Positions 1 through 7,965 of a stretch of DNA of 64,000 nucleotides are shown here, piece by piece. The translations under genes were made by a program, and so were the position numbers. A model generated the notes under the pieces. The model had not been told where the DNA came from and did not search any database. It saw only the letters and a list, made by a program, of their open reading frames with translations. The first letter of the stretch is position 1. Each line of letters opens with the position of its first letter. The stretch is from Paracidovorax avenae (GTDB lineage: Bacteria; Pseudomonadota; Gammaproteobacteria; Burkholderiales; Burkholderiaceae_C), in contig NZ_CP156079.1 in NCBI RefSeq assembly GCF_040892545.1, positions 4,065,501 to 4,129,500 of the forward strand, written 5' to 3'.

Positions 1-352
1 CCGCCGCCGAGCTGTAGGCCCAGCCGATCAGGGGCACGGCGAAGAACAGCAGGTACATCAGGTGGTGCGTGCCGTGGTGCGCGGCGCGCTGCCATGCCGG
101 CATCGCGGACTGCACCGCCGCGGGCAGCGCCGGCGGGCGGTGCGTCAGGCGCCAGAGCAGCCGGAGGGCCGACAGCGCCAGGATGGCCACGCCGGCCCAC
201 TTGTGCCAGTTGTAGAACTTCAGCCGCTGCGGCGAGAACGGCAGTCCCGTCATGTACAGGCCCAGCAGAAACACGGCGACGATGGCCAGCCCGAGCACCC
301 AGTGCAGCAGGATGGCGGTGGCGGTATAGCGGGCCGGACGGGACGGGGTCAT
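1..352 (-). CDS. cytochrome b561 family protein (N-terminal part, runs off window)
   Basis: Only the first ~117 codons are in the window. The ATG is the complement of positions 350-352. The visible protein begins MTPSRPARYTATAILLHWVL and shows alternating hydrophobic helices. Histidines sit in LLHW and in WHKWAG, the positions expected of haem b ligands in bacterial cytochrome b561 (CybB family, four-helix inner-membrane electron carriers). The open frame continues past base 1 without a stop. A 23-base inverted repeat lies about 100 bases upstream, inside the 3' end of the next gene. The family call rests on the helix and histidine pattern and is fairly safe; the electron partner is unknown. 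Confidence 0.75.
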   Translation of the reverse strand, partial: MTPSRPARYTATAILLHWVLGLAIVAVFLLGLYMTGLPFSPQRLKFYNWHKWAGVAILALSALRLLWRLTHRPPALPAAVQSAMPAWQRAAHHGTHHLMYLLFFAVPLIGWAYSSAA

Positions 353-441
353 GGATCGTTGGGGCGATGGTCTTTCGGGCGGCCGCGCATCGCGGCCGGG
401 CTGGTGCGCCGCCAGTCTAGGGCCGCTGCCACCGTAAATCT

Positions 442-1251
442 TCAATCAAATTGATGCTTTGATTCAATTTTTGTGAAGCCGAGAGGACTTGACTCGGCGG
501 GCAAAGGCTCCTCGGCCAGCAGCGCCTGGCGGCTTGCGGCATACAAAGCGGGATTGCCGCCGAACTCCGCGGTGGCCCGCCGGGCCCGGTCCATGAGCGC
601 GAGCAGCGCCGCCCGGATCGCCGCAGGCTCCCCGAGGCGGGAGAGTGGCCCGGACACCGTCAGGGCGCCGCGGAGCTCTCCGGGCGCCCCGAATACCGGC
701 ACGGAGGCGGCCGCCGTTTCCCGGTCACGCTCCCCGAACGACGTGGCCCACAGCCGGGCGCGCACCGACTCGTGGGCCGGATCGCCCTCCGAGAACGCCA
801 ACAGCACCTTTCCCGAGGCGCCGAGATGCACGTCGAACGCCTCCCCCACGCGGATGGACACACGCACGGCGCGCGACGGCTCGACGCGGCTGAGCACCAG
901 GCGCCGGTCCCCGGAGCGCACGTAGAACGAGGCGGTTTCCCCGAGCTCGGCACTGAGTTCGCGCAGCAGCGGCTCCACGATGGAGTCGATGCGCAGGCTG
1001 CGCTGGTAGATGGCGGCCAGCTGCACCGGCGCCGGCCCGATGCCGTACAGCCCGTCGTCCCACTTCCGGATGAAGCCGCCGCTTTCCAGGGCGCCCAGCA
1101 GCCGCAGCACGGTGCTCTTGTAGAGCCCCGTGCGCCGGGACAGCTCCGTCAGCGTCAGCCGCTCGTCCTCCGGGGCGAATGCACCCAGGAGGGCGAACGC
1201 GCGGTCCAGGACGGCGACCCCGCTGGAGGCCTCGGAGGATTCTTGTGTCAT
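442..1251 (-). CDS. IclR family transcriptional regulator
   Basis: 269 residues from the ATG at 1251; a GTG at 1269 in the same frame is possible but has no better ribosome site. The N-terminal winged helix (about residues 10-75) carries the IclR pattern LTELSRRTGLYKSTVLRLL; the C-terminal part is the IclR effector-binding domain (FYVRSGDRRLVLSRVE, then VHLGASGKVLLAF). It is divergent from the receptor/CoA-transferase/lyase operon. Three TGTTCT/AGAACA-type palindromes lie in the shared promoter region, so it probably controls that operon and itself. The effector is probably the operon's polycarboxylate substrate (inference). Confidence 0.9.
   Translation of the reverse strand: MTQESSEASSGVAVLDRAFALLGAFAPEDERLTLTELSRRTGLYKSTVLRLLGALESGGFIRKWDDGLYGIGPAPVQLAAIYQRSLRIDSIVEPLLRELSAELGETASFYVRSGDRRLVLSRVEPSRAVRVSIRVGEAFDVHLGASGKVLLAFSEGDPAHESVRARLWATSFGERDRETAAASVPVFGAPGELRGALTVSGPLSRLGEPAAIRAALLALMDRARRATAEFGGNPALYAASRQALLAEEPLPAESSPLGFTKIESKHQFD
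448..470. repeat. 23-base inverted repeat, copy 1
   Basis: Arms AAATTGA and TCAATTT flank a 9-base centre. It overlaps the last codons of the IclR gene and lies about 100 bases upstream of the cytochrome b561 start. A copy with 21 of 23 bases identical occurs at 4792-4814. It may be a regulator site; the protein is unknown. Confidence 0.6.
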
Positions 1252-1274
1252 CGGCGTCAGAAAGATCACGGCTA

Positions 1275-1293
1275 TGTTCTGCTGAGTAGAACA
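1275..1293. promoter_or_regulatory. candidate IclR-type operator 1
   Basis: A near-perfect 19-base palindrome with half-sites TGTTCT and AGAACA, just upstream of the IclR regulator start. Two more copies of the half-site pattern lie next to the divergent operon. Probably autoregulatory. Confidence 0.6.
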
Positions 1294-1361
1294 CAGCGGC
1301 CGCGAGGGTCTGGCTGCTCAAGGGTTATCCCGCATGGTTCACGCTGGCGCGCGCCATTAAA

Positions 1362-1398
1362 GTTCTTTCCAACAGAACACAGTTCTATTCAATAGAAC
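1362..1398. promoter_or_regulatory. candidate tandem IclR-type operators 2 and 3
   Basis: Two GTTCT...AGAAC palindromes start exactly 20 bases apart (1362-1378 and 1382-1398). The second is a perfect 17-base palindrome, GTTCTATT-c-AATAGAAC. They lie 16-52 bases upstream of the Bug receptor ATG. Two-turn spacing puts the sites on the same face of the helix, suiting cooperative binding by an IclR dimer pair. Confidence 0.65.
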
Positions 1399-1413
1399 AA
1401 CCAAGGAGACACC

Positions 1414-2388
1414 ATGCTTTCTCTTTCTCGCCTGCTGTGTACCTGCGCCCTGCTCGCCGCGTCCGCGGCGGCCATCGCCCAGCCCGCGGACTATCCGTCC
1501 CAATCCATCAAGGTGGTCGTTCCCTTCCCGCCGGGTGGCGGCACGGACATCGTCGCCCGCATGGTGCTGGACAAGATCCGCGCCTCCACCGGCTGGACGC
1601 TGGTGGTGGACAACAAGCCGGGCGCCGGCGGGAACATCGGGATGGACGCGGTCGCCAAGGCCGCCCCGGACGGCTACACCCTCGGCATGGGCCAGACGGC
1701 CAACCTGGCCATCAACCCGAGCCTGTACGCGAAGATGCCGTACGACGCGTCCAGGGCCTTCGTTCCCGTCGCCACCGTGGCAGGGCAGCCCGTCGTGCTC
1801 GTCGTCAACGCCGCATCGCGCTTCAAGACCCTGGCCGACCTGGTTGGCGCCGCGAAGGCCCGACCCGACTCCCTTTCGATGGCCTCCGCGGGCAACGGCA
1901 CCGTGGGCCATCTCACCGGCGAGCTCTTCATCCGCCAGGCGGGCATCCGCACCAGCCACATCCCCTACAAGGGCGCCGGCCCGGCGGCGACCGATCTCCT
2001 GGGCGGCCAGGTCGATTACTACTTCGCGACGCCCCAGACCGTGATCCCGTTCATCAAGGCGGGCAAGCTGCGCGCGCTGGCCGTCAGCTCAGCGAAGCGC
2101 CTGCCGGTGCTTCCCGACGTGCCCACCATTGCCGAGTCGGGCTACAAGGGCTTCGATACCAGCGACTGGAAGATGCTGGTGGCACCGGCCGGCACGCCCC
2201 CCGCCGTGCTCGCCCGGTGGCAGCAGGAAGTGGCCAGGGCCCTCGCTCGGCCGGACACCATCGCCACGCTGCAGGCCGAAGGCAGCACCCCGATGGCGAC
2301 CACGCCCCAGGAGGCTGCCGCCCTCATCCGCAGCGAGCAGCAGCGCTGGGGCGAGGTCATCCGCAGCAGCAACGTGAAACTCGACTGA
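1414..2388 (+). CDS. Bug/TctC family tripartite tricarboxylate receptor
   Basis: 324 residues. A Sec signal peptide (about residues 1-22, ending AAAIAQ) is followed by the Bug-family start YPSQSIKVVVPFPPGGGTD and the later landmarks NKPGAGGNIG and HIPYKGAGPAATDL. Bug proteins are periplasmic receptors for carboxylates, often for TctAB-type transporters; in betaproteobacteria many are orphans, as here. AAGGAG sits 7 bases before the ATG. It is the first gene of a three-gene operon with a CoA-transferase and a citryl-CoA lyase-like protein, which suggests a tri- or dicarboxylate ligand such as citrate or a relative. Confidence 0.9.
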   Translation: MLSLSRLLCTCALLAASAAAIAQPADYPSQSIKVVVPFPPGGGTDIVARMVLDKIRASTGWTLVVDNKPGAGGNIGMDAVAKAAPDGYTLGMGQTANLAINPSLYAKMPYDASRAFVPVATVAGQPVVLVVNAASRFKTLADLVGAAKARPDSLSMASAGNGTVGHLTGELFIRQAGIRTSHIPYKGAGPAATDLLGGQVDYYFATPQTVIPFIKAGKLRALAVSSAKRLPVLPDVPTIAESGYKGFDTSDWKMLVAPAGTPPAVLARWQQEVARALARPDTIATLQAEGSTPMATTPQEAAALIRSEQQRWGEVIRSSNVKLD

Positions 2389-2390
2389 CC

Positions 2391-3593
2391 ATGGCCCTCC
2401 CACCCCTTCACGGCGTCCGCGTGCTGGACCTCACCAATGTGCTCGCGGGCCCCTTCGCCTGCCACCAGCTCGCCCACATGGGCGCCGACGTCATCAAGGT
2501 CGAAGCCCGGCAGGGAGGCGACCTGGCCCGCCAGCTGGGCGCCGACCAGGACCTGAACCAGGCCGACATGGGCGTCTCGTTCCTGGCCCAGAACCCCGGC
2601 AAGCGCTCCATCACGCTCAACCTCAAGCACCCCGGGGGCAAGGAGGCGCTGCGCAGGCTGGTCCGCACGGCGCAGGTGCTGGTGGAGAACTACCGGCCCG
2701 GGGTCATGCAGCGCCTGGGCCTGGGCTACGAGGAACTCCTGAAGGAGAACCCGCGGCTGATCTACTGCGCCATCTCCGGGTTCGGGCAGGACGGTCCGCT
2801 GCGCGACCTGCCGGCGTACGACCAGATCATCCAGGGCATGTCCGGGATGATGAGCATCACGGGCGCCCCGGAGACGGCGCCCTACCGCGTGGGCTACCCC
2901 GTGGCGGACACGATCGGGGGCATCACCGCCGCATTCGCCGTGGCGTCCGCCCTGGCGGACCGCCATCGCACGGGCGGCGTTTTCATCGATGTCTCGATGC
3001 TCGAAGCGGCCATCGCGACCATGGGCTGGGCGGTATCCAACCACCTGATCGCAGGGCGCGAGCCCCGGCCCCTGGGCAACGACAACGTTACCGCCAGCCC
3101 GTCCGGCACCTTCCGGACCGGGGACGGCCTGCTCAACATCGCGGCCAACAAGCAGGAGCAGTTCGAGGCGGTGTGCGCGGTGCTCGGCCACCCGGAATGG
3201 ACGGCGGACCCGCGGTTCGCCGACCGCCATGGGCGGCTGCGGCACCGCGCCGAACTCACGGCCCTGGTGGAAGCAGCGCTGTCCGCCGGATCGGCGGACG
3301 CGTGGTGGAAGCGCCTCAACGAGGCGGGCGTGCCCGCGGGGCCGGTGTACACGGTGCCCCAGGTGCTGGAGCATCCGCAGATCGCCGGCCGCGGCATGGT
3401 GGGCACCTTCAAGGACGTTCCCGGCGTCGGCCGCGACATCCGGGTCGTGCGCACGGGGTTCAAGTGGAACGGCGAAGCACCGGCCGTCGGCACCCCGCCG
3501 CCCCGGCTGGGCGAGCACACGGCGGACATCCTGGCCGAGCTCGGCTATTCGCCGTCGGACATCCGGGAACTGGCACAGGAGCAGGCGATATGA
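2391..3593 (+). CDS. class III CoA-transferase (CaiB/BaiF family)
   Basis: 400 residues. The opening GVRVLDLTNVLAGPFACHQLAHMGADVIKVE and the block RLIYCAISGFGQDGP are diagnostic of family III CoA-transferases. The catalytic Asp expected of the family fits the aspartate in DLNQADMGVSFL. The ATG lies 2 bases after the receptor stop and the stop overlaps the next ATG, so translation is coupled. Probable role: move CoA from a donor acyl-CoA to the imported carboxylate, giving the thioester cleaved by the downstream lyase. The exact acid is not readable from sequence. Confidence 0.88.
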   Translation: MALPPLHGVRVLDLTNVLAGPFACHQLAHMGADVIKVEARQGGDLARQLGADQDLNQADMGVSFLAQNPGKRSITLNLKHPGGKEALRRLVRTAQVLVENYRPGVMQRLGLGYEELLKENPRLIYCAISGFGQDGPLRDLPAYDQIIQGMSGMMSITGAPETAPYRVGYPVADTIGGITAAFAVASALADRHRTGGVFIDVSMLEAAIATMGWAVSNHLIAGREPRPLGNDNVTASPSGTFRTGDGLLNIAANKQEQFEAVCAVLGHPEWTADPRFADRHGRLRHRAELTALVEAALSAGSADAWWKRLNEAGVPAGPVYTVPQVLEHPQIAGRGMVGTFKDVPGVGRDIRVVRTGFKWNGEAPAVGTPPPRLGEHTADILAELGYSPSDIRELAQEQAI

Positions 3594-4408
3594 GCACCCA
3601 GGACCCCCGCGTGAGCGACTGGTGGACCACGTCCATCATCGACATGAGCCCCGGCAGCATCCGCTACCGCGGATACCCCATCCAGGACCTGATCGGCCGC
3701 ATCGGCTTCGCGCAGATGATCTGGCTGATGACACGTGGCGAGTTGCCCGGCGAACGCGAAAGCCGGCTGCTCGACGCCGCCCTCATGTCCGCGGTGGACC
3801 ATGGGCCGCAGGCCCCCAGCATCGCCATCGCCCGGATGGCCGCGACCTGCGGCGTGGGGCTGAACAACGCCATGGCCTCGGCGGTCAACGTGCTGGGCGA
3901 CGTCCATGGCGGGGCCGGCGAACAGGCCGTGGCCATGTACCTCGACATCGCGGCCCGGCAGGATGCGGGCGCCGCGCCGGACGACGCGGTGCGCGGCGGG
4001 CTGGACGCGGCCATCGAGCGGCACGGCAGGTTCGTCTCGGGCTTCGGCCATCGCTTCCACCCCGTCGATCCCCGCGCGCCGCGGCTGCTGGAACTCGTCG
4101 ACGAGGCCGCGCGCGAGGGCACCGTGAGCGGGCGTTTCGCCGCCATCGGGCGCGCCGTGGAAGAGGAACTGGCGTCCCGCAAGAACGGCCGGCGCATTCC
4201 CATGAACATCGACGGCGCCACCGCCGTCATCTACGCGGAGCTCGGCTTCCCGCCGCCGCTGGCGCGCGGCCTGTTCTGCCTGTCGCGCTCCGTCGGCATC
4301 CTGGCGCATGCCTGGGAGCAGACCGGCCAGGGAGGCCGCAACAAGGGGCCGATCCCGCGGGAATACCTGTGGACGTACGACGGCCCCGCGCCGCGGGACC
4401 TGCCCTGA
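3590..4408 (+). CDS. citryl-CoA lyase-like protein (short citrate synthase family)
   Basis: 272 residues, well below the ~430 of true citrate synthases and typical of the short lyase-type members (citryl-CoA lyase, EC 4.1.3.34). Citrate synthase-fold landmarks are present: the N-terminal SIRYRGYPIQDLI, the central LGDVHGGAGEQAV around the catalytic His region, SGFGHRFHPVDPR, and MNIDGATAVIYAELGF near the end. The ATG overlaps the CoA-transferase stop (ATGA). With that transferase it would activate and then cleave a citrate-like acid to an acyl-CoA plus a keto acid. Other C-C lyase substrates are possible. Confidence 0.8.
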   Translation: MSTQDPRVSDWWTTSIIDMSPGSIRYRGYPIQDLIGRIGFAQMIWLMTRGELPGERESRLLDAALMSAVDHGPQAPSIAIARMAATCGVGLNNAMASAVNVLGDVHGGAGEQAVAMYLDIAARQDAGAAPDDAVRGGLDAAIERHGRFVSGFGHRFHPVDPRAPRLLELVDEAAREGTVSGRFAAIGRAVEEELASRKNGRRIPMNIDGATAVIYAELGFPPPLARGLFCLSRSVGILAHAWEQTGQGGRNKGPIPREYLWTYDGPAPRDLP

Positions 4409-4419
4409 CCACCACGGCC

Positions 4420-4436
4420 GGCCGGCGCCACCGGCC
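4420..4436. terminator. short GC hairpin between convergent genes
   Basis: A perfect GGCCGG/CCGGCC stem with a 5-base loop sits between the convergent lyase and lipoprotein genes. There is no T run, so intrinsic termination is uncertain. Confidence 0.35.
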
Positions 4437-4439
4437 GCC

Positions 4440-4763
4440 CTACAGGCCGGCGCACGCGATCGGCGGCACTTCGGGCGCGGCGACCGTGCGGGTGCCGGGA
4501 TCGACGGACATCCTGACGCGCTCGATGCACGTGTAGAGCACGGCGCCCTGCCGCTCCCGGCTGCAGTCCACGCCCTGCCCGGCCTCCACCACGCTGCAGG
4601 AAAAGCCCATGCCCGACAGGCTGGCCAGAGCCGCCCCCAGGGACGTGCCTGCCGGCACCGCGGCCGCCACGCTTTCGCCCAGCCGGGAGCGGTCGGGCGT
4701 GTAGCAACCCGCCAGGGCGAGGGACAGGGAGGCGGCGAGCAGGCCGTGCGCGAGTCTTTGCAT
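4440..4763 (-). CDS. small predicted lipoprotein
   Basis: 107 residues from the ATG at 4763. The start MQRLAHGLLAASLSLALAGC has a short basic end, a hydrophobic core and a lipobox (LAGC), so the mature protein should be lipid-anchored. The rest is a compact domain with three further cysteines and no family I recognise. The frame stays open upstream, but the lipoprotein signal fixes the start. The second copy of the 23-base inverted repeat lies 29-51 bases upstream, where a regulator would affect this promoter. Confidence 0.7.
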   Translation of the reverse strand: MQRLAHGLLAASLSLALAGCYTPDRSRLGESVAAAVPAGTSLGAALASLSGMGFSCSVVEAGQGVDCSRERQGAVLYTCIERVRMSVDPGTRTVAAPEVPPIACAGL

Positions 4764-4791
4764 GGGCCCCACTGTCGCGGCATCGCCAATG

Positions 4792-4814
4792 AAATTGATG
4801 CACTGATTCAATTT
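4792..4814. repeat. 23-base inverted repeat, copy 2
   Basis: Differs from the copy at 448-470 at two central bases only. It lies between the divergent small-lipoprotein gene (start 4763) and the secreted-protein gene (start 4908), in promoter position for the former. Confidence 0.6.
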
Positions 4815-4907
4815 CCTGCATGCGCCAGGCCGCGCAGCCGGCTCGACCGTGGCTAGCATCGGTTGGCGGCCCGCCGGGCCCCATCCATCGGAAAGCGAGG
4901 TAGTCCC

Positions 4908-5423
4908 TTGAAGAAAATGCTTGTGTCCCTGGTGGCCTGCTCCATGGCCACCATCGTCTCGGCCCAGGACGGCGGCGGCGCACTGGCGCCCTCGGTCGCC
5001 GTGAACTTCGGCAAGCCCACCTTCACGCAGAAACTCTTTTACGAGAAGCTGTACGAGAAGAAGCCGTTCGAGGACGCCATGCTGTACTACTACGACAACG
5101 GCGTGTACAAGATCATCTCCCCGGGCGAAGAGCACTACGGGGTGTACGTGGTCCACGGCAAGATGACCGACGACGAGTACGCGGTGAACTTCATCTCGCT
5201 GCCCTCGACCGACTGGGGCGGCAAGACGGCCATGCATGCCCTGAAGTTCAACCGCAAGACCGGCAAGTTCACCCAGCAGGCGACCTGGGAGGACGACCCG
5301 AACATCGCCCCGCAGTACGGGCGGTTCAGCCAGGAGGTGAACACCATCGCCGATCCGCGGCCCGTCAACTGGGACAACCATGCGAAGCCCGCGCAACGGG
5401 CAGCCCGGCCATCGGGCCAGTGA
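4908..5423 (+). CDS. secreted protein of unknown function
   Basis: 171 residues. I choose the TTG at 4908 because GGAAAGCGAGG ends 7 bases before it; the ATG at 4917 would be 16 bases away. The protein then starts (M)KKMLVSLVACSMATIVSAQ, a Sec signal peptide. The mature part is rich in Tyr and Asp and has no motif I recognise. It is divergent from the small lipoprotein and convergent with the DUF2846-like lipoprotein; no pathway context is visible. Confidence 0.7.
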   Translation: MKKMLVSLVACSMATIVSAQDGGGALAPSVAVNFGKPTFTQKLFYEKLYEKKPFEDAMLYYYDNGVYKIISPGEEHYGVYVVHGKMTDDEYAVNFISLPSTDWGGKTAMHALKFNRKTGKFTQQATWEDDPNIAPQYGRFSQEVNTIADPRPVNWDNHAKPAQRAARPSGQ

Positions 5424-5473
5424 CGGCTGACGGAACGACTCGCCGGCGCCGTCAGGCCCGGATCAAACGCGTA

Positions 5474-5938
5474 TTACCTGTCGCATTTCCCGGGCTGGGC
5501 CAGGCCGAGCTTGGTGATGTCGGTCTTGCCGCGCTCTTCCGTGACCTGGGTCAATCCTGCGCCCGCCGTGAAGGCGCCCATGCGGATGTACTGGCGGACG
5601 TAATAGTTCTGACCGGCGTCCATGAACATCTCCAGGGTGCTGTCGGAGAACTCGGACTCCGTCTGCAGGGTGTGCTTCTTGCCGCCTTCCACCTGCGTGT
5701 AGAAGAACACGTCGGGGGCGCTTTCACCCAGGCATTTGCCATCGACCAGAATGTCTTTCTTCAAGGCCTTGCCGATGAAGCTGTCACGGTAGACATACAG
5801 GCCGGCATTGCCCGCCGCCGGCGCATCGAATTGCTTGGCCTTGTCGGACTCCTCCTTGGAAGCCATGTTGACCGAAGCGCATCCGGTGAGCAGCAGGGTG
5901 GACAGCGCGAGCAGGGTGAGAGGAAGGCGGATCTTCAT
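5474..5938 (-). CDS. DUF2846-like lipoprotein
   Basis: 154 residues from the ATG at 5938, giving MKIRLPLTLLALSTLLLTGC with a clear lipobox. The mature segment contains GLYVYRDSFIGKALKKDI and VDGKCLGE followed by FFYTQVEGGKKHTL, the pattern of DUF2846 lipoproteins, in which a small beta-sandwich domain is tethered to the membrane. Function unknown. It stands alone, convergent with the preceding secreted protein. Confidence 0.75.
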   Translation of the reverse strand: MKIRLPLTLLALSTLLLTGCASVNMASKEESDKAKQFDAPAAGNAGLYVYRDSFIGKALKKDILVDGKCLGESAPDVFFYTQVEGGKKHTLQTESEFSDSTLEMFMDAGQNYYVRQYIRMGAFTAGAGLTQVTEERGKTDITKLGLAQPGKCDR

Positions 5939-6081
5939 ATCGGCATCAATGTCAGGGCGTTGAGTTTCAGGAGCCCGCGCAGCGTGAGCCGCCCGCCTCC
6001 CGGCCCGCAACTGTCGAGTTCGCGGGCGGGGCGATTATGCATTACTGTTTCAATACGTAACCACCCTTGCCTCGACGCACC

Positions 6082-7830
6082 TCAATCCAGGGCGACGATC
6101 GCCAGGCACGCTCCCGCGGCCTGGTAGGCGCCCGTCGGAACCAGCCCGGTGATGCGCCCCGCGCGCGGCGCGATGACCTGCATCTCCATCTTCATCGCCT
6201 CCATCACGGCCACCACGTCGCCCTCGGCCACGGTGTCGCCCTCGGCCACCTTCCAGGCCTGCACGGTGCCGGCCACGGGCGCGGGCACGGCGCCCTTCTC
6301 CGCGGCCCCCCCGGCATCGGCGGCCTGCACCAGGGCGCCGGCAGGCTGCGCGCCCGTCCCGGCCTGCAGGCCCTGCAGCAGCAGCGCCGGCAGGCCCAGG
6401 GCCACGCGGCGGCCGTCGATCTCGATGGCGGTGCGCACGAGTGCGGTATCGGCCAGCGGCTCGGCGCGTGCCGCGGCGGCCAGGGGCTCGGCGAAGTCGG
6501 TCTCGATCCAGCGGGTGTGCACGCGCAGGGCCTCGCCGTTCGTGAAATCCGGGTGCTCCATCACCGCGCGGTGGAAGGGCAGGACCGAGGCCACGCCGCC
6601 GATGCGGAACTCGCGCAACGCGCGGCGCGCCCGGGCGATCGCCTGCTCGCGCGTGGCACCCGACACGATGAGTTTCGCCATGAGCGAATCGAAGGTGCCC
6701 GGCACGATGGAGCCGGCCTGCACGCCGGTGTCCAGACGCACGCCCGGGCCCGAGGGCGGCTCGAACTGGGTCACGCCGCCGGGCGTGGGCAGGAAGCCGC
6801 GGCCCACGTCTTCCGCGTTGATGCGGAACTCGATCGAATGGCCCAGCGGTTCGGGCGTCTGCGTGATGCGCAGCGGCAGGCCTTCGGCGATGCGGAACTG
6901 CTCCACCACGAGATCGACACCCGTGGTCTGCTCGGTGACGGGATGCTCCACCTGCAGGCGCGTGTTCACCTCCAGGAACGAGATCGCCCCCGTGCCCGAG
7001 AGCAGGAACTCCACGGTGCCGGCACTGGTGTAGCCGGCGGCAGCGCAGATGTCGCGGGCCGAGGTGTGGATGCGCTCGCGCTGCTCCGGCGTGAGGAAGG
7101 GCGCGGGCGCTTCCTCCACGAGCTTCTGGTTGCGGCGCTGCAGGGAGCAGTCGCGCGTGCCCAGCACCACCACGTTGCCGTGCGTATCGGCCAGCACCTG
7201 GGCCTCGATATGGCGCGGCCGGTCGAGGAACTGCTCCACGAAGCATTCGCCGCGGCCGAAGGCGGCCGTGGCCTCGCGCACGGCGGAAGCGTAGAGGTCT
7301 TCCACTTCGTCCATGCGCCACGCGATCTTCATGCCGCGGCCGCCGCCGCCGAAGGCCGCCTTGATGATGATCGGCAGGCCATGCTGCTCGGCGAAGGCCA
7401 GCACCTCGGAGACGTCCTTCACCGGGCCGGCCGTGCCCTGCACGAGCGGCGCGCCCACCTGCATCGCGAGTGTGCGCGCCTCGACCTTGTCGCCCAGGCG
7501 CTCGATGGCCTCGGGCGGCGGGCCGATCCAGGTCAGGCCCGCGCCGATCACGGCCCGGGCGAAGCCCGCGTTCTCCGACAGGAAACCGTAGCCCGGGTGC
7601 ACGGCATCGGCACCGCTCCTGTGGGCCGCATCCAGCAGCTTGTCGATGTGCAGGTAGGTGTCGGCCGGGCGGTCGCCGCCCAGGCCCCAGGCCTCGTCGG
7701 CCATGCGCACGTGCAGGGCGTCGATGTCGGCATCGGCATAGACGGCGACGGAATGGAGGCCGTAGTCGGCGCACGCGCGGGCAATGCGGACGGCGATCTC
7801 GCCGCGGTTGGCGATCAGGACTTTTTTCAT
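6082..7830 (-). CDS. biotin carboxylase fused to biotin carboxyl carrier domain
   Basis: 582 residues from the canonical AccC-type start [20 protein letters not shown] at 7830. Biotin carboxylase landmarks run in order: [19 protein letters not shown] block, the ATP-grasp loop [30 protein letters not shown], and [16 protein letters not shown]. The last ~75 residues form a biotinyl domain with the EAMKMEMQ biotinylation motif. It is the last gene of the pxp cluster. PxpC-type proteins resemble the carboxyltransferase half of urea carboxylase, so this subunit may act with PxpBC in a biotin-dependent carboxylation; that is inference. A 32-base copy of the gene's start lies just upstream. Confidence 0.85.
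   Translation of the reverse strand: MKKVLIANRGEIAVRIARACADYGLHSVAVYADADIDALHVRMADEAWGLGGDRPADTYLHIDKLLDAAHRSGADAVHPGYGFLSENAGFARAVIGAGLTWIGPPPEAIERLGDKVEARTLAMQVGAPLVQGTAGPVKDVSEVLAFAEQHGLPIIIKAAFGGGGRGMKIAWRMDEVEDLYASAVREATAAFGRGECFVEQFLDRPRHIEAQVLADTHGNVVVLGTRDCSLQRRNQKLVEEAPAPFLTPEQRERIHTSARDICAAAGYTSAGTVEFLLSGTGAISFLEVNTRLQVEHPVTEQTTGVDLVVEQFRIAEGLPLRITQTPEPLGHSIEFRINAEDVGRGFLPTPGGVTQFEPPSGPGVRLDTGVQAGSIVPGTFDSLMAKLIVSGATREQAIARARRALREFRIGGVASVLPFHRAVMEHPDFTNGEALRVHTRWIETDFAEPLAAAARAEPLADTALVRTAIEIDGRRVALGLPALLLQGLQAGTGAQPAGALVQAADAGGAAEKGAVPAPVAGTVQAWKVAEGDTVAEGDVVAVMEAMKMEMQVIAPRAGRITGLVPTGAYQAAGACLAIVALD
7799..7830. repeat. 32-base direct repeat, copy A (start of biotin carboxylase gene)
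   Basis: The first 32 bases of the biotin carboxylase coding sequence, complement strand. They are repeated perfectly at 7929-7960, 130 bases away. Confidence 0.9.
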
Positions 7831-7834
7831 TTCA

Positions 7835-7960
7835 TCAACTTTCGCGGGAAGCAAGCGCGGGAGCGGCGAGATCGCCGCCTGCTGCGCAGGCCCGGCGATG
7901 TGCAGAAACGCCCGCTGCGCAGACGTTTTCGCCGCGGTTGGCGATCAGGACTTTTTTCAT
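7835..7960 (-). CDS. 41-codon leader frame starting with a copy of the biotin carboxylase N-terminus
   Basis: The frame reads [20 protein letters not shown] and so on for 41 codons. Its first ten codons duplicate the downstream gene, and its TGA lies 4 bases before that gene's ATG. It starts 5 bases past the PxpBC stop. Two hairpins (7863-7878 and 7878-7890) lie within it. It may be a duplication scar, or a translated leader coupling PxpBC to the carboxylase. I see no independent evidence of a functional peptide. Confidence 0.35.
   Translation of the reverse strand: MKKVLIANRGENVCAAGVSAHRRACAAGGDLAAPALASRES
7929..7960. repeat. 32-base direct repeat, copy B
   Basis: Perfect copy of 7799-7830. 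It holds the ATG and first ten codons of a biotin carboxylase-like start, followed by unrelated sequence rich in short inverted repeats. Confidence 0.9.
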
Positions 7961-7965
7961 GGCAT

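Noticed and set aside
4420..4436. GGCCGG hairpin as a firm intrinsic terminator
   Set aside because: No T run on either strand, and such stems arise easily at this GC content; kept only as low-confidence.
7799..7960. 32-base duplication as insertion-sequence target or terminal repeat
   Set aside because: The 98 bases between copies hold no transposase and the repeat is part of a gene start; a local duplication or replacement explains it better.
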